A stretch of 64,000 bases of DNA from the NCBI GenBank assembly GCA_029268615.1, contig JAQWNM010000007.1, positions 1 through 64,000 on the forward strand. Reading direction: 5' to 3'. The position numbers were made by a program, and so were the translations under genes. Source of the DNA: SAR86 cluster bacterium (lineage in GTDB: Bacteria > Pseudomonadota > Gammaproteobacteria > Magnimaribacterales > Magnimaribacteraceae). The notes under the pieces were generated by a model, which had not been told where the DNA came from, ran no database searches, and saw only the letters and a list, made by a program, of their open reading frames with translations. Of the stretch, positions 24,332-32,842 are shown one piece after another. How positions within the stretch are numbered: position 1 is the first letter of the stretch; each line of letters begins with the position of its first letter.

Positions 24332-25094
24332 CTTAAATTTAAAAGGAAAAACAATCATCCTAGCAGGGGCTTTAGGAAGAATAGGTAAAACCTTATCTAA
24401 TGATCTTCTTGAACAAGGTGCATCTGTAATAGCTTTAGATATTCAAGAATCTAACCCTAAAGAGCACAAACATCAGGAGCATAAAGATTATGATTATCAA
24501 ATGGGAGATGTATCAAATGGTGCGTCAGTTGATTCTTTGTTTGATTATGGGGTAAAAAAGTACGGAAAAATAGATGGAGCCATAAATACTTCTTACCCAC
24601 GTAATGAGAACTTTGGAAGACATTTTTTTGACGTAGAGTATGAAGATTTTTGTGAAAATATCTCTTTACATTTAGGAGGATATTTCTTGTTCATGCAAAA
24701 ATGCGCTAAATTTTCTGCTTTAAATGATCTGTCCTTTTCTTTGGTTAATTTTTCTTCAGTATATGGTGTAATTGCACCAAAATTTGATATGTATGAAGGA
24801 ACAGATATGACTGTTGCAGTCGAATATGCAGCCATAAAACCAGCTATTCAACATCTTACAAAATATGTTGCTGCCTATACTAAAGGCTCTAATTTTAGAG
24901 TTAATTGTATTTCCCCAGGAGGTATTCTTGATGGTCAAGATCCAAAGTTTTTAGAAAGATACAAAAAAAATTCTAGAACGAAAGGCATGTTAGACCCTGA
25001 AGATCTTAGTGGAACGGTTTTGTTTTTATGCTCTGATATGTCTAAATCTATTTGCGGTCAAAATATTATTGTTGATGATGGTTTCACTTTATAA
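24321..25094 (+). CDS. Short-chain dehydrogenase (PtmA-like)
   Basis: A 257-residue classical SDR. GALGRIG (16-22) replaces the usual TGxxxGIG, the catalytic residues Ser145/Ser146, Tyr169 and Lys173 (EYAAIK) are present, and VNCISPGGI and GQNIIVDDGFTL close the fold. It resembles PtmA, the SDR of Campylobacter flagellin-modification loci, next to the CMP-synthetase gene. It probably oxidises or reduces a pathway intermediate. It overlaps the previous gene by 11 bases and is the last clear sugar gene of the island. Confidence 0.83.
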   Translation: MKNNLNLKGKTIILAGALGRIGKTLSNDLLEQGASVIALDIQESNPKEHKHQEHKDYDYQMGDVSNGASVDSLFDYGVKKYGKIDGAINTSYPRNENFGRHFFDVEYEDFCENISLHLGGYFLFMQKCAKFSALNDLSFSLVNFSSVYGVIAPKFDMYEGTDMTVAVEYAAIKPAIQHLTKYVAAYTKGSNFRVNCISPGGILDGQDPKFLERYKKNSRTKGMLDPEDLSGTVLFLCSDMSKSICGQNIIVDDGFTL

Positions 25095-25149
25095 ATATTA
25101 ATTTATAGTATTTATTGAGGGCCGCTGACAATTTTTTTAAATAAATAAC

Positions 25150-25818
25150 ATGAGTCAATATAAGTACCTTAGCATTCCCGCAATATTTATCTTAGAGGCA
25201 GAGATGCCCCAAGAGATGCTTGATGAGATTAATAGTTATTTAGATAAGGCTATTAATTCTGATTTATCTTTAACAAATGCTGACAGATTAATAGGTCAGG
25301 GAGAAACGATAGAGCAATTGAGGCTTGACCCTAAAGAAAAAGCGTTTGGAGCCTTTTCTGAAATAGTTTTAACTTTGGGAGTAGAATATATCAAACGATA
25401 TTCTGAAAACACAAAAGAATACTTCAGAAAAACTAAGAAATTAGAGATAGATTCTCTTTGGTCCGTCCATAGCTATGCAGGAGATTACAACCCCCTCCAT
25501 GATCATCTAACAAAAACTACGATGGGTATTTCGTTTACGGGCTGGACTAAAATCCCAGAACAAATAGGTTCGCACGGCATCGATATGTATAATGCTTCAG
25601 GAGCTAGCGATGGCTTTATTAATTTTACTTGGGGAAGTACTTCTCTTACAGATAAAGAACGTTTAAGGCCCAAAAATAACATTTTACTAGAACCTAAAGA
25701 AGGCAAACTACTTTTCTTTCCTTCCTGGGTTCAACATACAGTTTATCCTTTCAGGGGCGAGGGAGAAAGAAGGACTATAGCTGGAAATATAAATTGTTGG
25801 GATGTTGAAGACAAATAA
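25150..25818 (+). CDS. Putative 2-oxoglutarate/Fe(II) oxygenase
   Basis: A 222-residue protein resembling the 2OG-FeII_Oxy_5 group. HSYAGDYNPLHDHL (107-120) has the proximal iron ligands in HDH (117-119). A double-stranded beta-helix follows, with FFPSWVQHTVYPF (189-201) giving the distal ligand His196, and Arg207/Arg208 can bind the 2-oxoglutarate carboxylate. The reaction would be hydroxylation of an unknown substrate. It starts 55 bases after the SDR gene on the same strand, so it may tailor the same glycan or a protein; this is inference. Confidence 0.7.
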   Translation: MSQYKYLSIPAIFILEAEMPQEMLDEINSYLDKAINSDLSLTNADRLIGQGETIEQLRLDPKEKAFGAFSEIVLTLGVEYIKRYSENTKEYFRKTKKLEIDSLWSVHSYAGDYNPLHDHLTKTTMGISFTGWTKIPEQIGSHGIDMYNASGASDGFINFTWGSTSLTDKERLRPKNNILLEPKEGKLLFFPSWVQHTVYPFRGEGERRTIAGNINCWDVEDK

Positions 25819-26403
25819 ATGAACTTTACAGTTAATATAATAATTTTTTATAAGCACTTCTTCTGGAGAGCTATAACCAATATTTTTATAATTTCAATTT
25901 TAGTCCTGCTGCCTTTAAAAATTTTTTCCTTGGACCCCTGTCCTGAAGAACCAACAGTAGTTTGGGACAATTGCTCAGGATCTTTCCTATATCAAGGTGG
26001 AGAAATGTATTCAGGTGATTGGAAAGACAATTTATTTCATGGAGAAGGAGTATATTTTTACCAAAATGGAGATAGATATATAGGAGAGTTCAAGGAAGAT
26101 CTTCCAGATGGACAAGGAGCTTATTCATACCAAAATGGGGATATCTATTCTGGCGGATGGCAAAAAGGAAAAAGACATGGCAAGGGAGTTTACGCACACA
26201 AAGTAGGTGAGTGGGAAAATGACCTTTATATAGGTAATTTTGTAGAAGACAAGAAGCAAGGTTATGGGAAATATACTTACGCAGACGGTACAAGTTATGA
26301 GGGTTTATTTTTTGAAGATTTAAGGCATGGCTTAGGTCGCTATATCTATCCAGATGGAACTTATTTGGATTTAAATTGTGTAAAGGATAACTGTTCGGAG
26401 TAA
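25819..26403 (+). CDS. Exported MORN-repeat protein
   Basis: The ATG follows the previous stop with no gap. Residues ~14-38 form a hydrophobic signal or anchor ending near KIFSLDPCPEE. The rest is a row of MORN repeats (YxGxWxxGxxHGxGxYxxxxG), at least five between ~residues 52 and 182, e.g. MYSGDWKDNLFHGEGVYFY and YEGLFFEDLRHGLGRYIY. MORN sheets bind lipid or proteins and in bacteria are often periplasmic or surface-associated. A short Cys-containing tail follows. The function is not known. Confidence 0.85.
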   Translation: MNFTVNIIIFYKHFFWRAITNIFIISILVLLPLKIFSLDPCPEEPTVVWDNCSGSFLYQGGEMYSGDWKDNLFHGEGVYFYQNGDRYIGEFKEDLPDGQGAYSYQNGDIYSGGWQKGKRHGKGVYAHKVGEWENDLYIGNFVEDKKQGYGKYTYADGTSYEGLFFEDLRHGLGRYIYPDGTYLDLNCVKDNCSE

Positions 26404-26413
26404 GGAGATAACT

Positions 26414-27433
26414 ATGAGTACTTTAGAAAAAAAGAATAGGTTTTGGGTAATGAAAGATAGGCCATCTGGGCATAACTTTTCAGATGTATTAGAGCTTTTA
26501 GAAGAGTCTAACTTGGAAGTTCCTGTTGGGTGTTTTGCAACTAAGAATTTGTATATATCTATGGATGCTGGCACGCGTATGTACATGACAGACAGAGAAG
26601 ACTCATATCAGCCCCCAATACCTATTGGAGAAAAGTTGATGGGAACTGTTCTTAGTGAGGTTATTGAAAGCAATCATCCTGATTTCATAGTTGGAGAAAA
26701 ACTTAGGTCTTATGGTCAATGGGCAGATTTTTCAGTTGTAGATCCTAGTGCCATGTATCCAAGTAAAGTGGATGATTCTAAGATTGATATAGTAAATTAT
26801 GTAGGCATCTTCGGGGCAAATGGATGGACAGCCTATACCGGGGTAATAGATACAGGCAGAGTTAAAGCAGGAGATACTTTTGTTGTGTCTGCAGCTGCGG
26901 GATGTACTGGCTTAATGGCAGGACAAATAGCAAAAATCTCTGGGTGCAAAGTAATTGGAATTGCTGGATCTGATGACAAATGCAATTTGATTATTGATGA
27001 ATATGGCTTTGATGGAGCTATCAATTACAAAAAAGAAGATATTTCGGCAGAACTCAAATCATTGTGCCCTGAAGGCGTGAATGTTTATTTTGATAACGTA
27101 GCTGGATCCACTTTAGACGCTGTATTAGAGAATATGGCAAATTTTGGAGTTATAGCAGTTTGTGGTCTTATGGAAAATTATGGCTCAACAGAGAGGTTGC
27201 CGGGGCCTTATAACTATGATCTTATATTAATGAAAAGGTTAAGGTTTGAGGGATTCTTTTCTCCTGATTTTTATCATCGAGAATCAGAAATTAATCCCAT
27301 TCTAGAAAGATGGAACGACCAAGGCCTTTTAAAGTTACCTATCGAGATTACTGAAGGATTAGAGAATTTAGTTGAGGCTTATTCAAAACTTTTTCAGGGA
27401 ACTAATATTGGAAAAGTTGCACTTAAAGTTTAA
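26414..27433 (+). CDS. MDR-family NADP-dependent oxidoreductase (YncB/curcumin reductase-like)
   Basis: A 339-residue zinc-free medium-chain reductase. The N-terminal GroES-like part is followed by GANGWTAYTGVIDTGRVKAGDTFVVSAAAGCTGLMAGQIAKISGCKVIGIAGSDDK, which covers the start of the NADP Rossmann domain (~130-195). FDNVAGSTLDAVLENM and the ITEGLENLVEAYSKLFQGTNIGKVALKV ending are typical of YncB/prostaglandin-reductase-like alkenal/one oxidoreductases. They reduce the double bond of enones or alkenals. AAGGAG precedes the ATG. It converges with the MazG-like gene with no gap. Confidence 0.86.
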   Translation: MSTLEKKNRFWVMKDRPSGHNFSDVLELLEESNLEVPVGCFATKNLYISMDAGTRMYMTDREDSYQPPIPIGEKLMGTVLSEVIESNHPDFIVGEKLRSYGQWADFSVVDPSAMYPSKVDDSKIDIVNYVGIFGANGWTAYTGVIDTGRVKAGDTFVVSAAAGCTGLMAGQIAKISGCKVIGIAGSDDKCNLIIDEYGFDGAINYKKEDISAELKSLCPEGVNVYFDNVAGSTLDAVLENMANFGVIAVCGLMENYGSTERLPGPYNYDLILMKRLRFEGFFSPDFYHRESEINPILERWNDQGLLKLPIEITEGLENLVEAYSKLFQGTNIGKVALKV

Positions 27434-27847
27434 TTAGAGATCCCCTTCAGCTCTTATTTCACTTTGGTCAATAGTAAATTGCTTGCCATATCTAGCTTCT
27501 AATTTCTTTTGGTTCTCTGAGATTACTTCAACCGGGTCAAGTCCAAGAGACATACAAGCTGTAACCCAGTACCACATTATGTCTCCAAGCTCTCTTTTCA
27601 TATGAAATATATTATCTTCATCAGCTGGCTTTCCTTGTAGAATCATTTTTTTAACTATTTCTACAAACTCTCCCCCTTCACTTCCTAGGCCCAAGGCGCC
27701 GGTTAATAGCCTAGGCACATCTATCGGAGAATTTTCTTGTATCCTATCTAGTGATTTTTTTAGAGCTTCGATATTTAAGCTTGGATCGCTAGTTACTTTA
27801 GTTACAAAATCACAATAAGTTGAAAAGAATTCTTTTGCTTCTGTCAT
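27434..27847 (-). CDS. MazG-like nucleotide pyrophosphohydrolase
   Basis: The 137 residues contain a single MazG-like helical domain. EGGEFVEIVKKM gives the first E-x-x-E pair and HMKRELGDIMWYWVTACMSLGLD supplies the second acidic pair (E...D), which together bind Mg and hydrolyse NTPs to NMP and pyrophosphate. It is half the length of full MazG and probably a house-cleaning enzyme for abnormal nucleotides. It is divergent from uvrD, with a palindrome in the gap. Confidence 0.75.
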   Translation of the reverse strand: MTEAKEFFSTYCDFVTKVTSDPSLNIEALKKSLDRIQENSPIDVPRLLTGALGLGSEGGEFVEIVKKMILQGKPADEDNIFHMKRELGDIMWYWVTACMSLGLDPVEVISENQKKLEARYGKQFTIDQSEIRAEGDL

Positions 27848-27867
27848 ATTGGTTATCCTTTTTTAAA

Positions 27868-27890
27868 TATAATAACTTAAGATTATTATA
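27868..27890. promoter_or_regulatory. Palindrome between the MazG-like gene and uvrD
   Basis: TATAATAA (27868-27875) and TTATTATA (27883-27890) form a perfect 8-base inverted repeat around CTTAAGA. Each arm holds a TATAAT-like -10 sequence for one strand, so it may combine divergent promoter elements or be an operator. It does not match the E. coli LexA box pattern (CTGT-N8-ACAG). Confidence 0.3.
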
Positions 27891-27970
27891 TTCTCATTTT
27901 ATTTTATTTATTTAAAAAAAGAAGATGAAGTTGTTAGGCTAATTATATTTATCTTCTATAAAATAGACTT

Positions 27971-30145
27971 ATGGACGTATCAAAAATTTTTGAAAATCTA
28001 AATGAAGCCCAAAGAAAAGCAGTTTCATCTGAGAATGCTTCTTTATTAGTTCTTGCAGGGGCAGGGTCAGGCAAGACAAGAGTCATAGCCCACAGAGTAG
28101 CATGGTTGGTGGAAATTCTAGAAATAAATCCACAGTCAATTCTAACCGTAACTTTTACCAATAAAGCTGCAAGAGAAATGAGAGATAGAATTGAGAACAT
28201 AGTGGAAGCGCAGTTAGGAAATTTTTGGTGTGGCACTTTTCATGGAATCTCACATAGGCTGTTAAGGAGACATTGGGAAGAGTCTGGGTTAAGAAAAGAT
28301 TTTTCTATCTTGGATAGCGAAGATCAGCTAAGGGTCATTAAAAGAGTATGTAAATCAATGTCGATAGATGAAGATAAGTGGCCGCCAAGACAAGCCCAGT
28401 GGTATATAAATAAACAAAAAGATGAAGCGAGGAGGCCATCAGAAATAGACTCTGATAAGGATTACTTTAATGAGCAGATGACAAAAATATATACACAATA
28501 TGAAGAAGTTTGTCACCGAGAAAGTCTAGTTGATTTTGGTGAATTATTATTTAGGACTTTAACTCTTTTAAAATCTAATCCAGATATTCTTTCCCATTAT
28601 CAAAGACATTTTAATCATATTCTTGTAGACGAATTTCAGGATACTAATGAAATACAATATCAATTTTTAAAGTTACTTAAAGGACCAGATGGGAATATAA
28701 CGGCTGTAGGAGATGATGATCAATCTGTTTATGGTTGGAGAGGGGCAAAGAGTGAAAATTTAATGAGGTTTTCCAAGGAATTCTTAGGTTCAGAAACTAT
28801 AAAGTTAGAACAAAACTATAGATCCTCTCAAGTTATTTTAGATGCTGCTAACACTGTGATTAGGAATAATCCATCCCGTATGGGCAAGGAGCTCTGGACA
28901 GAGGCAAAAGAGGGAGAGGCTATATCAGTTTATAGAGCCTTTAATGAGGAGGATGAAGCAAAATATGTAGTTTCTTCAATAAAATCTTGGTTAGCTCAAG
29001 GAGGAAGTTTAGATGAAGCTGCTATTTTATATAGATCTAATGCCCAGTCGAGAGTTCTGGAAGCTGCAATCTTGAGAGAAGACTTGCCTTACAGGATATA
29101 CGGAGGCGTTCGTTTTTATGAGAGAGCTGAAATAAAAAATGCCATGGCTTATCTTAGATTGGCTTCAGGTAACGAAGATGATGCAGCTTTTGAAAGGGTT
29201 ATAAATATTCCAACTAGGGGAATAGGTAAAAAAACATTAGAGTTAATAAGGCTGGAAGCAAAGAATAGTAATTTATCTTTATGGAAATCTTCTGAAAATT
29301 TGGTTGATACAAATAGCCTTTCACCTAAAGCCCTTCAATCAGTTCAAGGTTTTTTATCTATCGTAAAGAATCTGAGGCTAGAAATAAAAGACTTAAATCT
29401 AAGGAATTTAGTGGATCATGTGGTCCAAATGAGCGGCCTTATAGAGTTTCATAAAAAGGAACCGGGAGAGAAAGGGAGAACAAGAGTAGATAATCTAGAA
29501 GAGCTTGTATCAGCTGCAGGAGAATTTGAAATGATACCTATAGAAGAAGATGAAGAAGAATCTAGCCCTGTAAGGAAATTTATAGATCATGCTGCCTTAG
29601 ATGCAGGAGAGACGCAAGCCTTAGAGCATGAGTCAGCAATCCAATTAATGACCCTTCATTCTTCAAAGGGCTTGGAGTTTCCATTAGTATTTATTACAGG
29701 ATTTGAAGAAGGTCTTTTTCCACATCAAAGATCTATAGAAGAAGCTGGGCAATTAGAAGAAGAGAGGAGACTCTGTTATGTAGGAATCACTAGATCTATG
29801 AAGAAGCTCCATTTCATTCATGCTGAGACTCGAAATTTATATGGTTCTGAAACATATAATCCTCCTTCACGCTTCTTGGAAGAAATACCCAAGGAGCTTA
29901 TCAATGAGATAAGAGCAGCAAGAGAAAAACGTACATATCAGAAAAAGAATTCACCAGTAAATTCAGGACAAGTACCAGAGACAGATTTCTCTTTGGGGCA
30001 AAGAGTGAAACATACAAAATTTGGTGAAGGCGTAATTTTAAATTATGAAGGTCAGGGAGCAAATGCTAGGGTTGAAGTTAAATTTGGAAAAAGTTCTAGT
30101 AAATGGCTTATGGTAGAGTTTGCTAACTTATCTCCTGTATACTAG
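27971..30145 (+). CDS. uvrD: DNA helicase II, UvrD/Rep family
   Basis: A 724-residue superfamily 1A helicase, the usual UvrD length. The Q-motif region LNEAQRKAV and Walker A AGAGSGKT (residues 29-36) are followed by TFTNKAAREM, VDEFQDTNEIQY (motif II), GDDDQSVYGWRGA (motif III), LEQNYRSS (motif IV), TLHSSKGLEFPLVF (motif V) and EERRLCYVGITRS (motif VI). It unwinds DNA 3' to 5' in mismatch and nucleotide-excision repair. The C-terminal tail (FSLGQRVKHTKFGEGVILNYEGQG...WLMVEFANL) is the Tudor-like RNA-polymerase-binding domain typical of UvrD/PcrA, favouring UvrD over Rep. Confidence 0.93.
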   Translation: MDVSKIFENLNEAQRKAVSSENASLLVLAGAGSGKTRVIAHRVAWLVEILEINPQSILTVTFTNKAAREMRDRIENIVEAQLGNFWCGTFHGISHRLLRRHWEESGLRKDFSILDSEDQLRVIKRVCKSMSIDEDKWPPRQAQWYINKQKDEARRPSEIDSDKDYFNEQMTKIYTQYEEVCHRESLVDFGELLFRTLTLLKSNPDILSHYQRHFNHILVDEFQDTNEIQYQFLKLLKGPDGNITAVGDDDQSVYGWRGAKSENLMRFSKEFLGSETIKLEQNYRSSQVILDAANTVIRNNPSRMGKELWTEAKEGEAISVYRAFNEEDEAKYVVSSIKSWLAQGGSLDEAAILYRSNAQSRVLEAAILREDLPYRIYGGVRFYERAEIKNAMAYLRLASGNEDDAAFERVINIPTRGIGKKTLELIRLEAKNSNLSLWKSSENLVDTNSLSPKALQSVQGFLSIVKNLRLEIKDLNLRNLVDHVVQMSGLIEFHKKEPGEKGRTRVDNLEELVSAAGEFEMIPIEEDEEESSPVRKFIDHAALDAGETQALEHESAIQLMTLHSSKGLEFPLVFITGFEEGLFPHQRSIEEAGQLEEERRLCYVGITRSMKKLHFIHAETRNLYGSETYNPPSRFLEEIPKELINEIRAAREKRTYQKKNSPVNSGQVPETDFSLGQRVKHTKFGEGVILNYEGQGANARVEVKFGKSSSKWLMVEFANLSPVY

Positions 30146-30170
30146 TTAATCAATCCCTTAAAATATAAAT

Positions 30171-31265
30171 ATGAAAAAAAATATTGTTTTATCTTTAGCT
30201 TTTTTATTATTAGTTAACTGTGGTCAGGGAAAAGAATCAAATACCGATACCCTTAACTCTAATTCTTCTGAAGTATACAAATGGAATATGGTGACAACTT
30301 GGCCAAAGAATTTTCCAGGACTGGGAATGGCTGCAGAGAACCTATCTAAATATGTTGAAGAAATGAGTAATGGCCGCTTATTAATTAAAGTTTATGGAGC
30401 TGGAGAGTTAGTACCTCCAATGGGAGTTTTTGATGCTGTATCTCAAGGAAATGTTGAATTAGGCCATGGAGCTTCTTATTACTGGACTGGAAAAGTAAAA
30501 TCTTCTCAATTCTTTACCGCAGTTCCTTTTGGCTTAACCGCCCAAGAAATGAATGGATGGTTGCATCATGGGGGAGGTTTAGAATTATGGGAAGAAGCTT
30601 ATAGCCCTTTCAATATTATTCCTTTAGCTGGAGGAAATACAGGTGTTCAAATGGCTGGATGGTTTAATAAAGAAATAAATTCTATCGAAGACATAAAAGG
30701 TATAAAAATGAGGATACCAGGACTAGCAGGAGAAGTATTTACTAGATTGGGAGCTGAGACTGTTCAACTGGCTGGGAATGAAATTTTTCTTTCTTTACAA
30801 CAAGGAGTGATAGATGCTGCAGAATGGGTAGGACCCTACAATGATCTAACTTTTGGTTTTCACCAAGTAGCGGATTATTATTATTATCCTGGGTGGCACG
30901 AGCCAGGCTCAACTCTTGAGATAATAGTAAATAAAGAGGCTTTAGACTCATTACCTTCAGATCTCAAAGCCATTATGAAATATGCTGCTAGAGCTGTAAA
31001 CCAAGAGATGTTAGATGAGTACACGGCAAGGAATAACAGCGCTTTAATTGATTTAGTTAATAAGCATGGCGTAAAATTAAGAAAACTTCCAAACGATGTT
31101 TTAAGAGAATTAAGAATATTATCAGATCAAGTTATGAAGGAGTTTGTTGCAGACGATCCAATGGCTTCTAAAGTTTATGAATCTTATAGAGACTTTAAAA
31201 GAGATGTAATTAATTATCATGCAATCTCAGAAAAAGCTTTCATAGATGCAAGGGCTCTAGATTGA
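30171..31265 (+). CDS. TRAP transporter substrate-binding protein (DctP/TakP family)
   Basis: The 364-residue protein has a lipoprotein-type signal (FLLLVNC, cysteine near residue 17) and then a DctP domain. The segments TTWPKNFPGLGMAAENLSKYVEEMSNGRL, GIKMRIPGLAGEVFTRLGA (with the carboxylate-binding Arg), AAEWVGPYNDLTFGFHQVADYYYYPGWHEPG and the long C-terminal helix resemble the TakP/2-oxoacid-binding group. It probably binds an organic acid in the periplasm and delivers it to DctQM, whose genes lie at 32843-34706 on the other strand. Its stop overlaps the lipB TTG start. Confidence 0.88.
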   Translation: MKKNIVLSLAFLLLVNCGQGKESNTDTLNSNSSEVYKWNMVTTWPKNFPGLGMAAENLSKYVEEMSNGRLLIKVYGAGELVPPMGVFDAVSQGNVELGHGASYYWTGKVKSSQFFTAVPFGLTAQEMNGWLHHGGGLELWEEAYSPFNIIPLAGGNTGVQMAGWFNKEINSIEDIKGIKMRIPGLAGEVFTRLGAETVQLAGNEIFLSLQQGVIDAAEWVGPYNDLTFGFHQVADYYYYPGWHEPGSTLEIIVNKEALDSLPSDLKAIMKYAARAVNQEMLDEYTARNNSALIDLVNKHGVKLRKLPNDVLRELRILSDQVMKEFVADDPMASKVYESYRDFKRDVINYHAISEKAFIDARALD

Positions 31266-31879
31266 AGAGTATTTCTTTTAAAGAGTTAGGCATTCAAGAT
31301 TATAAAAAGACTTGGGCATCTATGATCAATTATGTCCTTTCAAGAGCTCAATCAGATATAGATGAGGTTTGGTTCTTGGAACATAAGTCTATTTTTACAT
31401 TGGGCTTGGGCGCTACTGAGGAAAATATACTTGATCCAGGGAGTATCCCTGTTCTTAGATCAGATAGAGGTGGCCAAGTAACTTATCACGGCCCAGGACA
31501 GCTAGTAGTTTATTTCATTATTAATATTAGGAGGTTGGGTTGGGGTCCAAAAACTTTAATAAGTAATTTAGAAAAAATTGTTATTGAAGTTTTATCTGAT
31601 TTCAATATTCTAGGGACTAGGGAGCCTGGTAAGCCTGGAGTTTATGTAGAGGGAAAAAAAATAGCTTCTATCGGGCTTAAAATTAAAAGAGGTTATAGCT
31701 ATCACGGTGTCAGCCTAAATGTAGATATGGATTTGGAACCATTTAAACGTATAAATACATGTGGTTATGATTCTTTAGAGGTTACTCAAATGAAAGATCA
31801 TTGTCATATTTCATTTGATGAAGTTAGAAGTGCCTTTAAACGAAGTATACAAAAAAATTTACCCCTTAAAGCAGCATGA
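31262..31879 (+). CDS. lipB: Octanoyltransferase LipB
   Basis: A 205-residue octanoyl-[ACP]:protein transferase, the first step of lipoate assembly. [16 protein letters not shown] (~74-89) is the family signature, [10 protein letters not shown] contains the catalytic lysine, and NTCGY carries the acyl-accepting cysteine. It moves octanoate from ACP to the lipoyl domains of E2 and GcvH proteins; a gcvP gene lies at the end of this window. The TTG start overlaps the dctP-like stop by 4 bases, and the stop overlaps lipA (ATGA), so all three are coupled. Confidence 0.93.
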   Translation: MKSISFKELGIQDYKKTWASMINYVLSRAQSDIDEVWFLEHKSIFTLGLGATEENILDPGSIPVLRSDRGGQVTYHGPGQLVVYFIINIRRLGWGPKTLISNLEKIVIEVLSDFNILGTREPGKPGVYVEGKKIASIGLKIKRGYSYHGVSLNVDMDLEPFKRINTCGYDSLEVTQMKDHCHISFDEVRSAFKRSIQKNLPLKAA

Positions 31880-32838
31880 AATATTCTATAGATTTGATAC
31901 CTTCTAAGACTATCAAGGAAGATGGAACGATTGCTATCAAGAACGGAATAAAACGAAATAAAAATTCTATGATTTCTCCATCCAAAAAACCAAAATGGTT
32001 GAGGATAACTACTTCCAATACTCAAGAATTTTTAACCACCAAAAGTGTAGTTCAGGACAATAATTTACATACTGTCTGTGAAGAAGCAATGTGTCCAAAT
32101 ATATCTGAATGTTGGAGTCATGGCACTGCAACCTTTATGTTAATGGGCTCTGTATGCACTAGGGCATGTAAATTTTGTGCCGTTGATACAGGAAATCCTA
32201 AAGGAAAATTAGATCCAAAAGAGCCCAAGAATGTAGCTCAGTCAATCAAATTAATGAAACTCAAGTATGCGGTACTAACTTCTGTAAATAGAGATGATTT
32301 AGAAGATGGAGGAGCGGAGCATTATGCTAAAACAATTCAAGAAGTTACTAATTCTTGTCCTGAGGTTATCGTAGAAGCACTGGTACCTGATTTTTGTGGA
32401 ATAGAGTCTTCTATACAAATTCTAGTTAATTCAGGTGTACACGTTTTCGCACAAAATCTAGAAACTGTAGAAAGTCTGACTTATAAGGTAAGGGACCCTA
32501 GAGCTGGCTATCGTCAAACTCTTAATGTTTTGTCTTTAGCTAAAAAGATAAAGCCAAATATAATCACAAAAACTAGTTTGATGTTCGGTTTAGGCGAAAG
32601 TGATCTAGAGATTGAGAATGCAATGGATGATATATTATCTTCAGGAGTAGACGTTCTGACAATGGGCCAGTACCTCAGGCCTACATTAAATCATCTGCCG
32701 GTAGAAAGATGGGTGACACCTTCAGAGTTCAAGAATTATGAAGCTCTTGCTTTTTCAAAAGGATTTGTTGAGATTGCATCAGGTCCTTTAGTTAGATCAT
32801 CCTATAGAGCAGATAAAATAGCTCATTTAGTAAGATAA
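31876..32838 (+). CDS. lipA: Lipoyl synthase LipA
   Basis: A radical-SAM enzyme of 320 residues. The auxiliary [4Fe-4S] cluster is bound by C-x4-C-x5-C (Cys68, Cys73, Cys79) and the SAM cluster by CxxxCxxC (Cys94, Cys98, Cys101). The C-terminal RSSYRAD contains the conserved Ser ligand of the auxiliary cluster. It inserts two sulfurs into octanoyl groups placed by LipB. It is complete and of normal length, overlapping lipB by four bases and ending four bases from the convergent dctM gene. Confidence 0.95.
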   Translation: MKYSIDLIPSKTIKEDGTIAIKNGIKRNKNSMISPSKKPKWLRITTSNTQEFLTTKSVVQDNNLHTVCEEAMCPNISECWSHGTATFMLMGSVCTRACKFCAVDTGNPKGKLDPKEPKNVAQSIKLMKLKYAVLTSVNRDDLEDGGAEHYAKTIQEVTNSCPEVIVEALVPDFCGIESSIQILVNSGVHVFAQNLETVESLTYKVRDPRAGYRQTLNVLSLAKKIKPNIITKTSLMFGLGESDLEIENAMDDILSSGVDVLTMGQYLRPTLNHLPVERWVTPSEFKNYEALAFSKGFVEIASGPLVRSSYRADKIAHLVR

Positions 32839-32842
32839 AGAA

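Noticed and set aside
27848-27970. LexA (SOS) box upstream of uvrD
   Set aside because: No CTGT-N8-ACAG-like sequence is present in the gap.
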